In this document: in pieces, positions 36,552-44,056 of the stretch
Layout of the letters: every line of letters starts with the position of its first letter
Numbering within the stretch: the stretch's first letter is position 1
NCBI RefSeq assembly: GCF_003955735.1
Contig: NZ_CP034464.1
Location: 1,302,001 to 1,366,000, forward strand
Direction: 5' to 3'
Source: Undibacterium parvum
GTDB lineage: Bacteria > Pseudomonadota > Gammaproteobacteria > Burkholderiales > Burkholderiaceae_D
Length of the DNA: 64,000 nucleotides
Program-made: the position numbers and the translations under genes
Notes under the pieces: model-generated
The model's database searches: none
What the model was told of the DNA's origin: nothing
The model's input: only the letters and a program-made list of their open reading frames with translations

Positions 36552-36920
36552 ATGATGACAAATAATAAGACGCTGAAACGACAGTATCTGGAGACCACCA
36601 ACCGGGCAGGCGTCTACGCGATCCGTAACCAGATCACGGGCCGGTCCTTGGTTGCGGGAAGCACGAACGTTCAGGGCACCCTCAACCGGCATCGTTTTGA
36701 ACTCAAGCATGGCTTGCATCGCAATCCGAGGCTGGCGCAGGATTGGCTCGAACACGGCGAGAGCAATTTTCTGTTTGACATACTCGACACGCTCAAACCA
36801 AGCGTAGATCCGGCCTTCAATGCCGCACAAGAATTGAAAATGCTGCTTAGCCTGTGGCGCCAGGAAATCCCTAGTGTCGGCGAACTCGACTATGAGCAAG
36901 CTAGGAGCGAAGCTCAATGA
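36552..36920 (+). CDS. GIY-YIG nuclease-like protein, probably degenerate
   Basis: A 122-residue protein. The fold is readable as GVYAIRNQITGRSLVAGSTN, then LNRHRFELKHGLHRNPRLAQDW and LFDILD, as in small GIY-YIG proteins. The first motif is GVY, but the second motif is VAG where YIG/YVG is usual, so its tyrosine is lost. The HRFEL arginine-histidine motif and a glutamate in QELKMLL remain. It may therefore be an inactive DNA-binding form. It sits 22 bases after DUF2239 and overlaps the MarR gene by 4 bases. Confidence 0.75.
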   Translation: MMTNNKTLKRQYLETTNRAGVYAIRNQITGRSLVAGSTNVQGTLNRHRFELKHGLHRNPRLAQDWLEHGESNFLFDILDTLKPSVDPAFNAAQELKMLLSLWRQEIPSVGELDYEQARSEAQ

Positions 36921-37348
36921 GCACCAATCTCGCTTTCTGTTTGGCGCTACACGGCGCCCACGCTAGCCTGCAACTCAAGCTTGACGACGAGTTGGGCTTA
37001 CACCATGGCATCAGTTTCAATGATTTTGCGCTACTCAATTTGCTCGCGCAAGCGGACGCTGGTCGGCTGAGCATTGCGCAACTCGTGCGTCCGCTTGGGC
37101 TATCCCAATCGTCGCTGCTGCGGCAGTTGATCGTGCTCGAAAAGATAGGTCTGGTGCTGCGCGAAGGTGATCAAGGATTGCGTCAGGCCGTGCTTCGCCC
37201 GAGCGGACGTGCGCTGCTGAATGCGGCACGCGAGACTGCCGAAAGCATTTGCAGCGAAGCCGTAGAAACCATCGCCCCGCCAGCGCTAGAGATGGTTTCC
37301 GCGGCAATGGTAAAACTTGCAAGCACGCCCAGCTTAGCACTCGCATGA
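36917..37348 (+). CDS. MarR-family transcriptional regulator
   Basis: A 143-residue winged-helix protein. Recognition region LSIAQLVRPLGLSQSSLLRQLIVLEKIGLVLRE and the wing DQGLRQAVLRPSGRALL are typical of MarR. It overlaps the GIY-YIG gene by 4 bases (ATGA), the last gene of the cassette, so it is probably an autoregulator of the DUF2239-GIY-YIG unit. The ligand is unknown. About 225 bases without features follow before the next gene. Confidence 0.82.
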   Translation: MSTNLAFCLALHGAHASLQLKLDDELGLHHGISFNDFALLNLLAQADAGRLSIAQLVRPLGLSQSSLLRQLIVLEKIGLVLREGDQGLRQAVLRPSGRALLNAARETAESICSEAVETIAPPALEMVSAAMVKLASTPSLALA

Positions 37349-37574
37349 GCAAAGCGATCGAGATGTTTTACTGCAGACTTGGCCACTCGCACAGTCTGGC
37401 AGTGCGTCCGTGCTGCTGTGGTAACGCCAGCTAAACGACCTATCGTAGCGCGCCCAAAAGGCGCACGACACAAGAACATTGAAGAGCCACATGCCATGCC
37501 CAAGGCCAAAGCGAACTGCCACCTGATACGCAGCCCGCTTGGTTTAGCATAATCATATCGTATTGGAAAACACC

Positions 37575-38840
37575 ATGAAATACCGTTTCATCTTGAGCTT
37601 TGCAGCATTACTGGCAGCAGCTTGCGTATCCGCACAAACCCAAGTTCAGCTATCGCCACGCCAGTGGGCGAATAAGGCAGAAGTTGCTGCAGCAAAAAAT
37701 GAGACTGTGACGGCGATCAAGGCTTATAACAAAGCGCTAGCAGGTGGCTATGTCAGCGCCTCGCTGTTTTACAATCAGGCACGCCTGTATGCGCAGCGCG
37801 GTGAGATGGAACTGGCCTTCGGCGCGCTCAAGCAGAGCATCAATACTGGCTGGTACCAGCATGAAGAAATGCGCAACGATGCTGACCTCGTCCCGCTGCA
37901 TGCCGACCCGCGCTGGACCACGCAACTCCAGAAAGCCCAAGACAATGAGCGCGACTACCGCGCTACGCATGCCAGCCCTGAGAGCTTTAAATTCGTCACC
38001 AGCGATCTGTCATTATTCTGGAATACTTACGATAAGCTAAGCAGCAGCGGCGATCCGGCCGCACTTTTCGAGCGCGAATACCTTGATCAAGGCACGCCCG
38101 GCCTGCACGGCTTTGTCATCTCGCGCATCAGCAGTGGCGCCAATCTTGCCAAGACGATTGCACGCTACCCGAAATACTATGCCGCGATACGTCCGGCGAC
38201 GCTGCAAGTGGCAGCGGTCGAATCGACGATAAGAAAATCTGCGCGCAAGTTCAAGTCTATGTATCCCCAAGCACTATTTCCCGACGTGTACTTTGTGATC
38301 GGAGCACTCAGTTCGGGTGGTACCGCCACGAGTGAGGGCTTACTGATAGGCACCGAAATGATCACCCGCACAGACGCCGTGCCTATCGATGAGCTGAGCC
38401 CTTGGCTCAAGGCAGGTACTAAGTCGATAGACTTGCTGCCAAATCTGGTAGTGCATGAATTAATGCACTTCCAGCAGCAATATAATGGCAGCGATCTTTT
38501 ATCGAGTGCTATCAAAGAAGGTGCTGCCGACTTCCTCGCTTCGCTAATTTCGGAAGGTAATTTCAATGCCCACATTTACACCTACGGTTACGCCAATGAA
38601 GCAACTCTGAAGCAAGAATTCTTAAGCGACATGCGTGAAAAAAATAGGGCGCGCTGGCTATACAACGGCAGTAGTTCCGATGGACGACCATCTGATCTTG
38701 GCTATTTTATCGGGTTCCGTATCGTGCAGGCCTACTACCAAAAGGCCAGCGACAAGCAGCAGGCGGTGAGTGACATCCTGAACGTCAAAGACTTCGAACG
38801 TTTCGTCGAACAAAGCGCTTATTTCGTGCCGGGCGATTAA
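37575..38840 (+). CDS. Secreted TPR-containing zinc metalloprotease-like protein (DUF2268-like)
   Basis: A 421-residue protein with a signal peptide (MKYRFILSFAALLAAACVSA, cleaved near AQT). The first 130 residues form tetratricopeptide-like helices (SLFYNQARLYAQRGEMELAFGALKQS). A catalytic-type motif VVHELMHFQQQY (HExxH) lies near residue 295, followed by IKEGAADFLASLI, whose glutamate could be the third zinc ligand. This pattern matches gluzincin-type predicted Zn proteases. The start at 37575 is preferred over an in-frame TTG 12 bases upstream because it gives a standard signal sequence. The substrate is unknown. Confidence 0.75.
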   Translation: MKYRFILSFAALLAAACVSAQTQVQLSPRQWANKAEVAAAKNETVTAIKAYNKALAGGYVSASLFYNQARLYAQRGEMELAFGALKQSINTGWYQHEEMRNDADLVPLHADPRWTTQLQKAQDNERDYRATHASPESFKFVTSDLSLFWNTYDKLSSSGDPAALFEREYLDQGTPGLHGFVISRISSGANLAKTIARYPKYYAAIRPATLQVAAVESTIRKSARKFKSMYPQALFPDVYFVIGALSSGGTATSEGLLIGTEMITRTDAVPIDELSPWLKAGTKSIDLLPNLVVHELMHFQQQYNGSDLLSSAIKEGAADFLASLISEGNFNAHIYTYGYANEATLKQEFLSDMREKNRARWLYNGSSSDGRPSDLGYFIGFRIVQAYYQKASDKQQAVSDILNVKDFERFVEQSAYFVPGD

Positions 38841-39006
38841 GCGAGCTTTATCAGCGGAAAACGGTGTCGAAAACCGGATGAGTTCTAACATCCCAACGAT
38901 TTCAAATTACATTTCCGCAGCACATACTGCGCAGCTTTCCATCATATAAGCCAGCAAGGCGAAATAGCTGGCACATGACTCAAAATGGAAGGCAATCAAG
39001 ACCGCC

Positions 39007-39093
39007 CCCTGGCCCAACACGCATATCCCATGCGGCTTACAGGCCAGGCATGCCGCAAAGCCGCATGGACTATGCGCCGTGGCGGCATGCTGG
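39007..39093. repeat. REP-like palindromic repeat, copy 3
   Basis: An 87-base palindrome with arms CGCATATCCCATGCGGCTTAC and GCCGCATGGACTATGCG, ending GGCGGCATGCTGG as copy 2. It lies 11 bases beyond the tcdA stop in the gap between the metalloprotease and tcdA genes. It is strand-symmetric and could act as a terminator-like hairpin between the two converging genes. Confidence 0.8.
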
Positions 39094-39103
39094 TTTTAAA
39101 AAT

Positions 39104-39937
39104 CTAGATAGCTTCCTGGCTCGCCGCTTTTGCCTTGGCGGCTGCTGCCAGATTGCGTAAGACTTGTGCCGCCGCCGCTAAACCGAAGGAGGCGGTGACC
39201 ACGATGGAGGAGCCAAAACCGGCGCAATTGAGGCCGGTCACGCCTGCGTTGCTGGTGTCATCGACTTCGCAGACTTCGGCCGTCTCGGGCATAGCCAAGG
39301 CCTCCATAGAAAACACGGCATCGATACCGAATTTGCTTTTGCTACCGCGCGGAAAGCCGAAATTTTGGCGCAGGCGTTTGCGTACCAGCGCCAGCAAAGG
39401 CTCTTGCTCGGTGCGCGACAGATCACGTATTTCTATCTTGCAGGGATCAGTCTGGCCACCCGCCGCCCCTATCGTGATCAAGGGGATGCCGCGCTGGCGG
39501 CAATACGCGATCAGCGCGGTCTTGGCTTTGACGCTGTCGATGGCATCGATCACATAATCAAAATTATGCGCGCCTATCATCTGATCGAGATTCTCCGGCG
39601 TCACAAAATCTTCTACCTCAGTGACCTGGCAAAACGGATTGATCTGGTAGATGCGCTCGGCCAGCGCTGTGACCTTGGCCTTGCCTAGCGTCTCGCTGGT
39701 TGCTTGTAGCTGGCGATTGACATTCGATTCAGCCACGTTATCCAGGTCTATCATGGTCAGATGGCCGATCGCACTACGCGCCAGCGCCTCCACCACCCAT
39801 GAACCGACGCCGCCGACGCCGACGATGCAGACATTGGCTTGCTTGAAATGTTCCAGCGCCACCGCGCCGTACAGACGGGCGACGCCGCCAAAACGCCGTT
39901 CAAAATCGATATCGACAGGTTCTTGTTGCTTATACAT
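39104..39937 (-). CDS. tcdA: tRNA threonylcarbamoyladenosine dehydratase TcdA
   Basis: A 277-residue E1-like enzyme that cyclises threonylcarbamoyladenosine at tRNA position 37. It shows the Rossmann ATP site CIVGVGGVGSWVVEALARS, the adenylation motif DLDNVAESNVNRQ, and DAIDSVKAKTALIAYCRQ. It continues with RTEQEPLLALVRKRLRQ and FGIDAVFSME typical of TcdA. The start at 39937 (MYKQQEPVDIDFERRFGG) is the usual N-terminus. It diverges from the hemerythrin gene. Confidence 0.92.
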   Translation of the reverse strand: MYKQQEPVDIDFERRFGGVARLYGAVALEHFKQANVCIVGVGGVGSWVVEALARSAIGHLTMIDLDNVAESNVNRQLQATSETLGKAKVTALAERIYQINPFCQVTEVEDFVTPENLDQMIGAHNFDYVIDAIDSVKAKTALIAYCRQRGIPLITIGAAGGQTDPCKIEIRDLSRTEQEPLLALVRKRLRQNFGFPRGSKSKFGIDAVFSMEALAMPETAEVCEVDDTSNAGVTGLNCAGFGSSIVVTASFGLAAAAQVLRNLAAAAKAKAASQEAI

Positions 39938-40149
39938 GGAATTGGTATTTCTAGTAAAGATGTACACTGAGGCCGCCATTTTACAAGATCAAGCGGCCCA
40001 CATTGCAGCTGCGTTTGACAATCTGAGTGAATCTCGCGCTGGCTTGGCCCCAGCCTTGAGTGGAGATTGATCTTAGACAAGCAGCTTTCATCAGAATCCT
40101 GCATAATTTTCACCTCGACTCCATGAGCTAACCAACATCAAGAGGATCT

Positions 40150-40689
40150 GTGGATAATTTATTTAGCAGCGCGCCCGGCTTTGACCAGCCCCTAGCCGTC
40201 CTCAAACATTGCCATGACCGCATCCGCAAGCAATTGACTACGCTAGACAAATTGCTGGCGCATCTGCCCGAGCAAGGTGCCGACGAGCAAGCCAGACAAG
40301 CCGCCTTTGCGGTGTTGCGCTACTTTACCGATGCGGCACCACTGCATCATGAGGATGAAGAATGCGACCTACTGCCAACACTGGAAGCCACTGCGCAAGG
40401 CGAGGATGCTGCTCTGTTGCAGCAGCTATTACCGCGCATCTTGCAGCAACACGCAGAAATGGCCACTTTGTGGGCAAATCTGGAGCGCCAGCTTAAGGCG
40501 ATTTCTCTCGGTGTTTCGGCCGTATTGGCAGAATCTGATATTGCGCAATTTAAAGAAATTTATTTTGATCACATGCACACCGAAGAAACTCAGATCGCCC
40601 CCATGGCCAAGCGCATATTTAGTGACGCACAAATGGCTACACTAGGCAACGCCATGCAAGAACGGCGCGGCATCCCTACCCAAGTTTAA
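40150..40689 (+). CDS. Hemerythrin-domain protein
   Basis: A 179-residue four-helix-bundle protein of the hemerythrin/HHE family. Iron-ligand motifs are HCHDRIRKQL, the HHEDEE pair, HAEMATLW and HMHTEE, a full diiron set. It starts with GTG, supported by AGAGGAT just upstream. It probably binds oxygen or nitric oxide or helps repair diiron or iron-sulfur proteins. pdxH begins 12 bases after its stop, so the two are likely co-transcribed. Confidence 0.87.
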   Translation: MDNLFSSAPGFDQPLAVLKHCHDRIRKQLTTLDKLLAHLPEQGADEQARQAAFAVLRYFTDAAPLHHEDEECDLLPTLEATAQGEDAALLQQLLPRILQQHAEMATLWANLERQLKAISLGVSAVLAESDIAQFKEIYFDHMHTEETQIAPMAKRIFSDAQMATLGNAMQERRGIPTQV

Positions 40690-40701
40690 CCAGGATTTAT
40701 C

Positions 40702-41337
40702 ATGTCTATTGCCAATCTCCGTAAAGATTACCAACTCGCCAGCCTGTCAGAAACCGACGTCGCTGCCGACCCGATACTACAATTTGCGCACTGGTTTGAG
40801 CAGGCGCTCAAGGCCGATGCCGCTGAAGCCAATGCCATGAGCCTGGCCACCGTGAATGCCGAGGGCCGGCCTTCGTCGCGTATCGTGCTGATTAAAGAGT
40901 TTAACCAAAATGGCTTCTCGTGGTTCACCAACTATGACAGCGCCAAAGGCCATGATCTGGCGACTAACCCACAGGCTGCCTTGCTATTTTTCTGGAGTGC
41001 GCTGGAGCGCCAGGTACGCATAGAAGGCCGCATAGAAAAAGTCTCAGAGCAAGACAACGACAATTATTTTCATAGCCGCCCGCTAGGCAGTCGCCGCAGC
41101 GCCTGCGCCTCGCAGCAAAGCCAGCCTATTGCCAATCGCGATTTATTAGAACAACGTCTGGAACAAGTGACCAGCGAACATGGCGATCATCCGCCGCGCC
41201 CACAACACTGGGGCGGTTACCGTCTGGTGCCAGATCGCATAGAATTTTGGCAGGGCCGCAGCTCGCGTCTGCATGATCGCATCGTCTACACGCGTGGCAG
41301 CGATGGCATCTGGAGCATCAGCCGCTTGCAACCATAG
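40702..41337 (+). CDS. pdxH: Pyridoxamine/pyridoxine 5'-phosphate oxidase
   Basis: A 211-residue FMN enzyme that makes pyridoxal 5'-phosphate. FMN and substrate motifs are readable: [41 protein letters not shown] and [19 protein letters not shown], and the C-terminal [19 protein letters not shown]. Length is as expected. A strong bidirectional terminator follows and separates it from the convergent msrA. Confidence 0.95.
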   Translation: MSIANLRKDYQLASLSETDVAADPILQFAHWFEQALKADAAEANAMSLATVNAEGRPSSRIVLIKEFNQNGFSWFTNYDSAKGHDLATNPQAALLFFWSALERQVRIEGRIEKVSEQDNDNYFHSRPLGSRRSACASQQSQPIANRDLLEQRLEQVTSEHGDHPPRPQHWGGYRLVPDRIEFWQGRSSRLHDRIVYTRGSDGIWSISRLQP

Positions 41338-41351
41338 CTGGGTAGCGCCAT

Positions 41352-41381
41352 AAAAAAAGCACGCATCAGCGTGCTTTTTTT
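41352..41381. terminator. Bidirectional terminator between pdxH and msrA
   Basis: A GCACGC/GCGTGC stem with loop ATCA is flanked by seven A and seven T residues. It works for pdxH on the plus strand and msrA on the minus strand; the msrA stop overlaps its edge. Confidence 0.88.
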
Positions 41382-41964
41382 AATTCAGGGTGCGATTCAT
41401 ATGCCCTGAATAATTAAACTTTTTTGTGCGGACTGAGCCCGCTACTCTGTGACTCGCGTACTCTCTGGCGATCTGCACCTTGGGCGCGATCACCATGCAG
41501 CAATAGCTTTGATGCGCATTGAGCTTGTAATAATTCTGATGATATTCTTCGGCCAGATAAAAGCTTGAGACTGGCAATAAGTCAGTCACCAGCGGCGCAT
41601 CCCAAACGCAGGCCAGTTCGTCCATGACCTTCCCCGCCATCTTCTCTTGCTCAGGACTATGCGTAAAGATCACCGAACGATATTGACTGCCGATATCGCT
41701 GCCTTGACGATTTAAGGTAGTCGGGTCATGCACGGCAAAAAATACTTCGAGCAAAGTCCGGTAACTGACCACGGTATTATCAAAACTGACCCTTACCACT
41801 TCGGCGTGACCGGTATTGCCTTCTGCCACTTGCTCAGAATTAGGGTGTGCCACAGTGCCGCCAGCAAAGCCAGAATCGGCACCCTTAACGCCACGCAATT
41901 GCTGAAACACTGCTTCTATACACCAGAAACACCCACCGCCAAACGTTGCCATCTCGATCGCCAT
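41380..41964 (-). CDS. msrA: Peptide-methionine (S)-S-oxide reductase MsrA, copy 1
   Basis: A 194-residue MsrA. The active-site GGGCFWCIEAVF lies at residues 9-20, and EYHQNYY and SYCCMVIAPKV carry later conserved residues and resolving-type cysteines. It repairs oxidised methionine using thioredoxin. A paralogue of 182 residues lies at 43229, beyond an HTH regulator. The C-terminus is extended by a basic tail, KKFNYSGHMNRTLN. The gene diverges from the HTH gene at 42148. Confidence 0.93.
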   Translation of the reverse strand: MAIEMATFGGGCFWCIEAVFQQLRGVKGADSGFAGGTVAHPNSEQVAEGNTGHAEVVRVSFDNTVVSYRTLLEVFFAVHDPTTLNRQGSDIGSQYRSVIFTHSPEQEKMAGKVMDELACVWDAPLVTDLLPVSSFYLAEEYHQNYYKLNAHQSYCCMVIAPKVQIAREYASHRVAGSVRTKKFNYSGHMNRTLN

Positions 41965-42147
41965 GCTTACACTCCCAGATACGGTGATGCCTGAGTAAAA
42001 ACACGCATTTTTACTTGCATCACACCAATTACTTATTAGTTTGAATTATCAAGTAATCATTAAATATGAGCAATCTTTATACAAATAGTGGCAAGACTAG
42101 GCTCTTGGTGTATCATTTTTTAATACTTTTTTACATTTCAAAAAATC

Positions 42148-42924
42148 ATGCCTAAAGCTACCACGCTGGTTGACTCCTTGAAACGCGAACTCAAGGCTAG
42201 AAATATTACTTACGCCGAGCTCGCCACCCGTATCTCTATGTCGGAAGCGAGCGTCAAACGCATGTTTTCGCAAAAGAATTTTACCCTACAAAGACTAGAC
42301 GATATCTTACAAGCCACAGAAATCAGCTTACGTGACTTAGCGCTGAACTCGGGCGAAGAATCGCTGATCTCAGAGCTGACCTTTGAGCAAGAAAAAGAAA
42401 TCATCAACGACCCGAAAGAATTTCTGGTCGCGGTCTCGGCACTCAATTTGCTGACGGTAGAGCAAATGATCAAGATTTACGAGCTGACCGAAGTGGAAGT
42501 CATCAAATACTTGCTACGCCTGGATAAGATCGGCTTTCTGGAACTGCTCCCGAATAACCGCGTCAAGCTGCTGGTCTCGCGTACCTTCCGCTGGATACCG
42601 AACGGCCCTATCCAAAACGATTTCCGCGATCAAGCCTATGCCGAATATCTATCCTGCGACTTCAACGGCGACCACGAGTTAATGCGCCTGATCAACGTGA
42701 TGCTATCGAAACAGTCGGTCAATGCGCTGTTAAATCGCCTCAAGCAAGTGGCCAGAGAGTTTTCCGAACAACATCAGGAAGACGCCAAACTACCGTTCGA
42801 AGAAAAACACCGCATGAGCTTTATGCTGGCAGCTCGGCCATGGCTACCGCAACAATTCAAGGCGCTGGTACGTAAGGAATATATAGAGCAGTACGAGGAA
42901 AAGAAGAATAAGAAGAAGCTGTAG
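42148..42924 (+). CDS. Cro/CI-type HTH regulator with C-terminal helical domain
   Basis: A 258-residue protein. The N-terminal HTH (KRELKARNITYAELATRISM SEASVKRMFS, residues 10-40) is of the XRE type. The rest is helical and may form a second winged helix (LTVEQMIKIYELTEVEVIKYLLRLDKIGFLELLPNNRVKL) and an acidic tail with lysines. Such proteins are seen in betaproteobacteria without known function. It lies between two msrA genes and could regulate them; that is only position-based. Confidence 0.75.
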   Translation: MPKATTLVDSLKRELKARNITYAELATRISMSEASVKRMFSQKNFTLQRLDDILQATEISLRDLALNSGEESLISELTFEQEKEIINDPKEFLVAVSALNLLTVEQMIKIYELTEVEVIKYLLRLDKIGFLELLPNNRVKLLVSRTFRWIPNGPIQNDFRDQAYAEYLSCDFNGDHELMRLINVMLSKQSVNALLNRLKQVAREFSEQHQEDAKLPFEEKHRMSFMLAARPWLPQQFKALVRKEYIEQYEEKKNKKKL

Positions 42925-42969
42925 TCAAGTAAAGTTCAGTCTGTTGCGAAAATCATTAAAAACAAAACG

Positions 42970-43062
42970 AAAACCTCTCAAAGGAGGCACAGAGAAAAAA
43001 CGGAGAACGTTGGTTTTCTCAGTGAGTCTCTGTGTCTCTGTGTCTCTGTGTTGAGGGGTTTT
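42970..43062. repeat. Palindromic CTCTGTG repeat element
   Basis: A 93-base element with near-perfect 12-bp ends (AAAACCTCTCAA / TTGAGGGGTTTT) and a core of three CTCTGTGT tandem units facing CACAGAG. It lies in the 304-base gap between the HTH gene and the second msrA; the rest of the gap holds REP copy 4 and nothing else. Translated in other frames it gives the widespread spurious DTETQR-like peptide, so it is non-coding. Confidence 0.65.
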
Positions 43063-43116
43063 GACTTTCTTCATAGTCGGCGGAATAGTAAGGTAGTCAA
43101 TACAAAATCCGAAACC

Positions 43117-43200
43117 GGCAGGCTCAGCGCGCATATTCCATGCGCTTCTTCAAGCACGTAGGCCTGGAAGCCGCATAGAATATGCGCGCTGGGCCAGGCC
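43117..43200. repeat. REP-like palindromic repeat, copy 4
   Basis: An 84-base palindrome with arms CGCGCATATTCCATGCG and CGCATAGAATATGCGCG, flanked by GGCAGGCTC and GGGCCAGGCC. It lies 28 bases beyond the stop of the second msrA. Confidence 0.8.
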
Positions 43201-43228
43201 ACTTTTAAAACCGCATCAACCTAGCAAA

Positions 43229-43777
43229 TCAGCCTATTAATTTACTGGCAAACAGCTTGCGCGCCTTGGCCACCTTAGGCGCTACCACTACCGAGCAATA
43301 GCCTTGCTGAGGATGCTGGCGGAAATAATTTTGATGGTAGTCTTCGGCGATATAAAACATAGGCGCAGTACTGAGCTCGGTGACGATAGGATCTTCCCAT
43401 ACCGCTGCCATCTTATGTAGCACCTGCTGCGCAATGGCCTGCTGTTCTGCATCATGGAAATAAATAACCGAACGGTATTGGGTGCCGGCGTCATTGCCCT
43501 GACGGTTGAGCGTGGTCGGATCGTGGATGGTAAAAAATATCTCCAGCAGCTCCTGGTAACTGATCACTGCGGGGTCAAAACTCAGACGCACCACCTCAGC
43601 GTGGCCAGTCTTGCCGGTACAAATCTGCTCATAAGTGGGCATATGAACGGCACCGCCGGTATAACCTGACTCCACTTTGAGTACCCCACGGATCTGCTGA
43701 AATACCGCCTCGGTGCACCAGAAGCAACCGCCGCCCAGAGTGGCGACGGCGCTGGATGCTAAATTATTTTGCGTCAT
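43229..43777 (-). CDS. msrA: Peptide-methionine (S)-S-oxide reductase MsrA, copy 2
   Basis: A 182-residue MsrA paralogue. Active site GGGCFWCTEAVF at residues 15-26, then DPTTLNRQGNDAGTQYRSVI and YHQNYF, and a resolving-type cysteine in QGYCSVVVAPKV. It diverges in the N-terminal ten residues and C-terminal tail from copy 1, so it is an old paralogue and not a recent duplication. It probably serves the same repair role under a different promoter. Confidence 0.92.
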   Translation of the reverse strand: MTQNNLASSAVATLGGGCFWCTEAVFQQIRGVLKVESGYTGGAVHMPTYEQICTGKTGHAEVVRLSFDPAVISYQELLEIFFTIHDPTTLNRQGNDAGTQYRSVIYFHDAEQQAIAQQVLHKMAAVWEDPIVTELSTAPMFYIAEDYHQNYFRQHPQQGYCSVVVAPKVAKARKLFASKLIG

Positions 43778-44056
43778 ATTGCGTCCTTGATCTGAATTTT
43801 CTGGATTGTCTCGAGTATTTCGATTTATTAGTGGGAGTACTAAGCCCTGGCCAACTCGCGTGCCGCGCTACTTCAGCTTGGTCTGACGTCAGCGCATTTT
43901 GCTTACACGTATTTTCATCGATCTGTAGCGAAGCTGCTTGCTAGGCCTTAATAGTTACAAAAAACATAAAAGCATGCGCGGCTTTAATCGAAACTCCTAC
44001 GCTTTTATTAAAACCCTGACAATACTCAATCTGCCTGCAAGCGGGTAAAATGCGGC

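Noticed and set aside
42925..43134. Minus-strand ORF of 69 residues with HRDTETQRLTEK
   Set aside because: It lies across the palindromic CTCTGTG element and has the repeat-derived peptide often wrongly predicted in many genomes. No ribosome site is seen.
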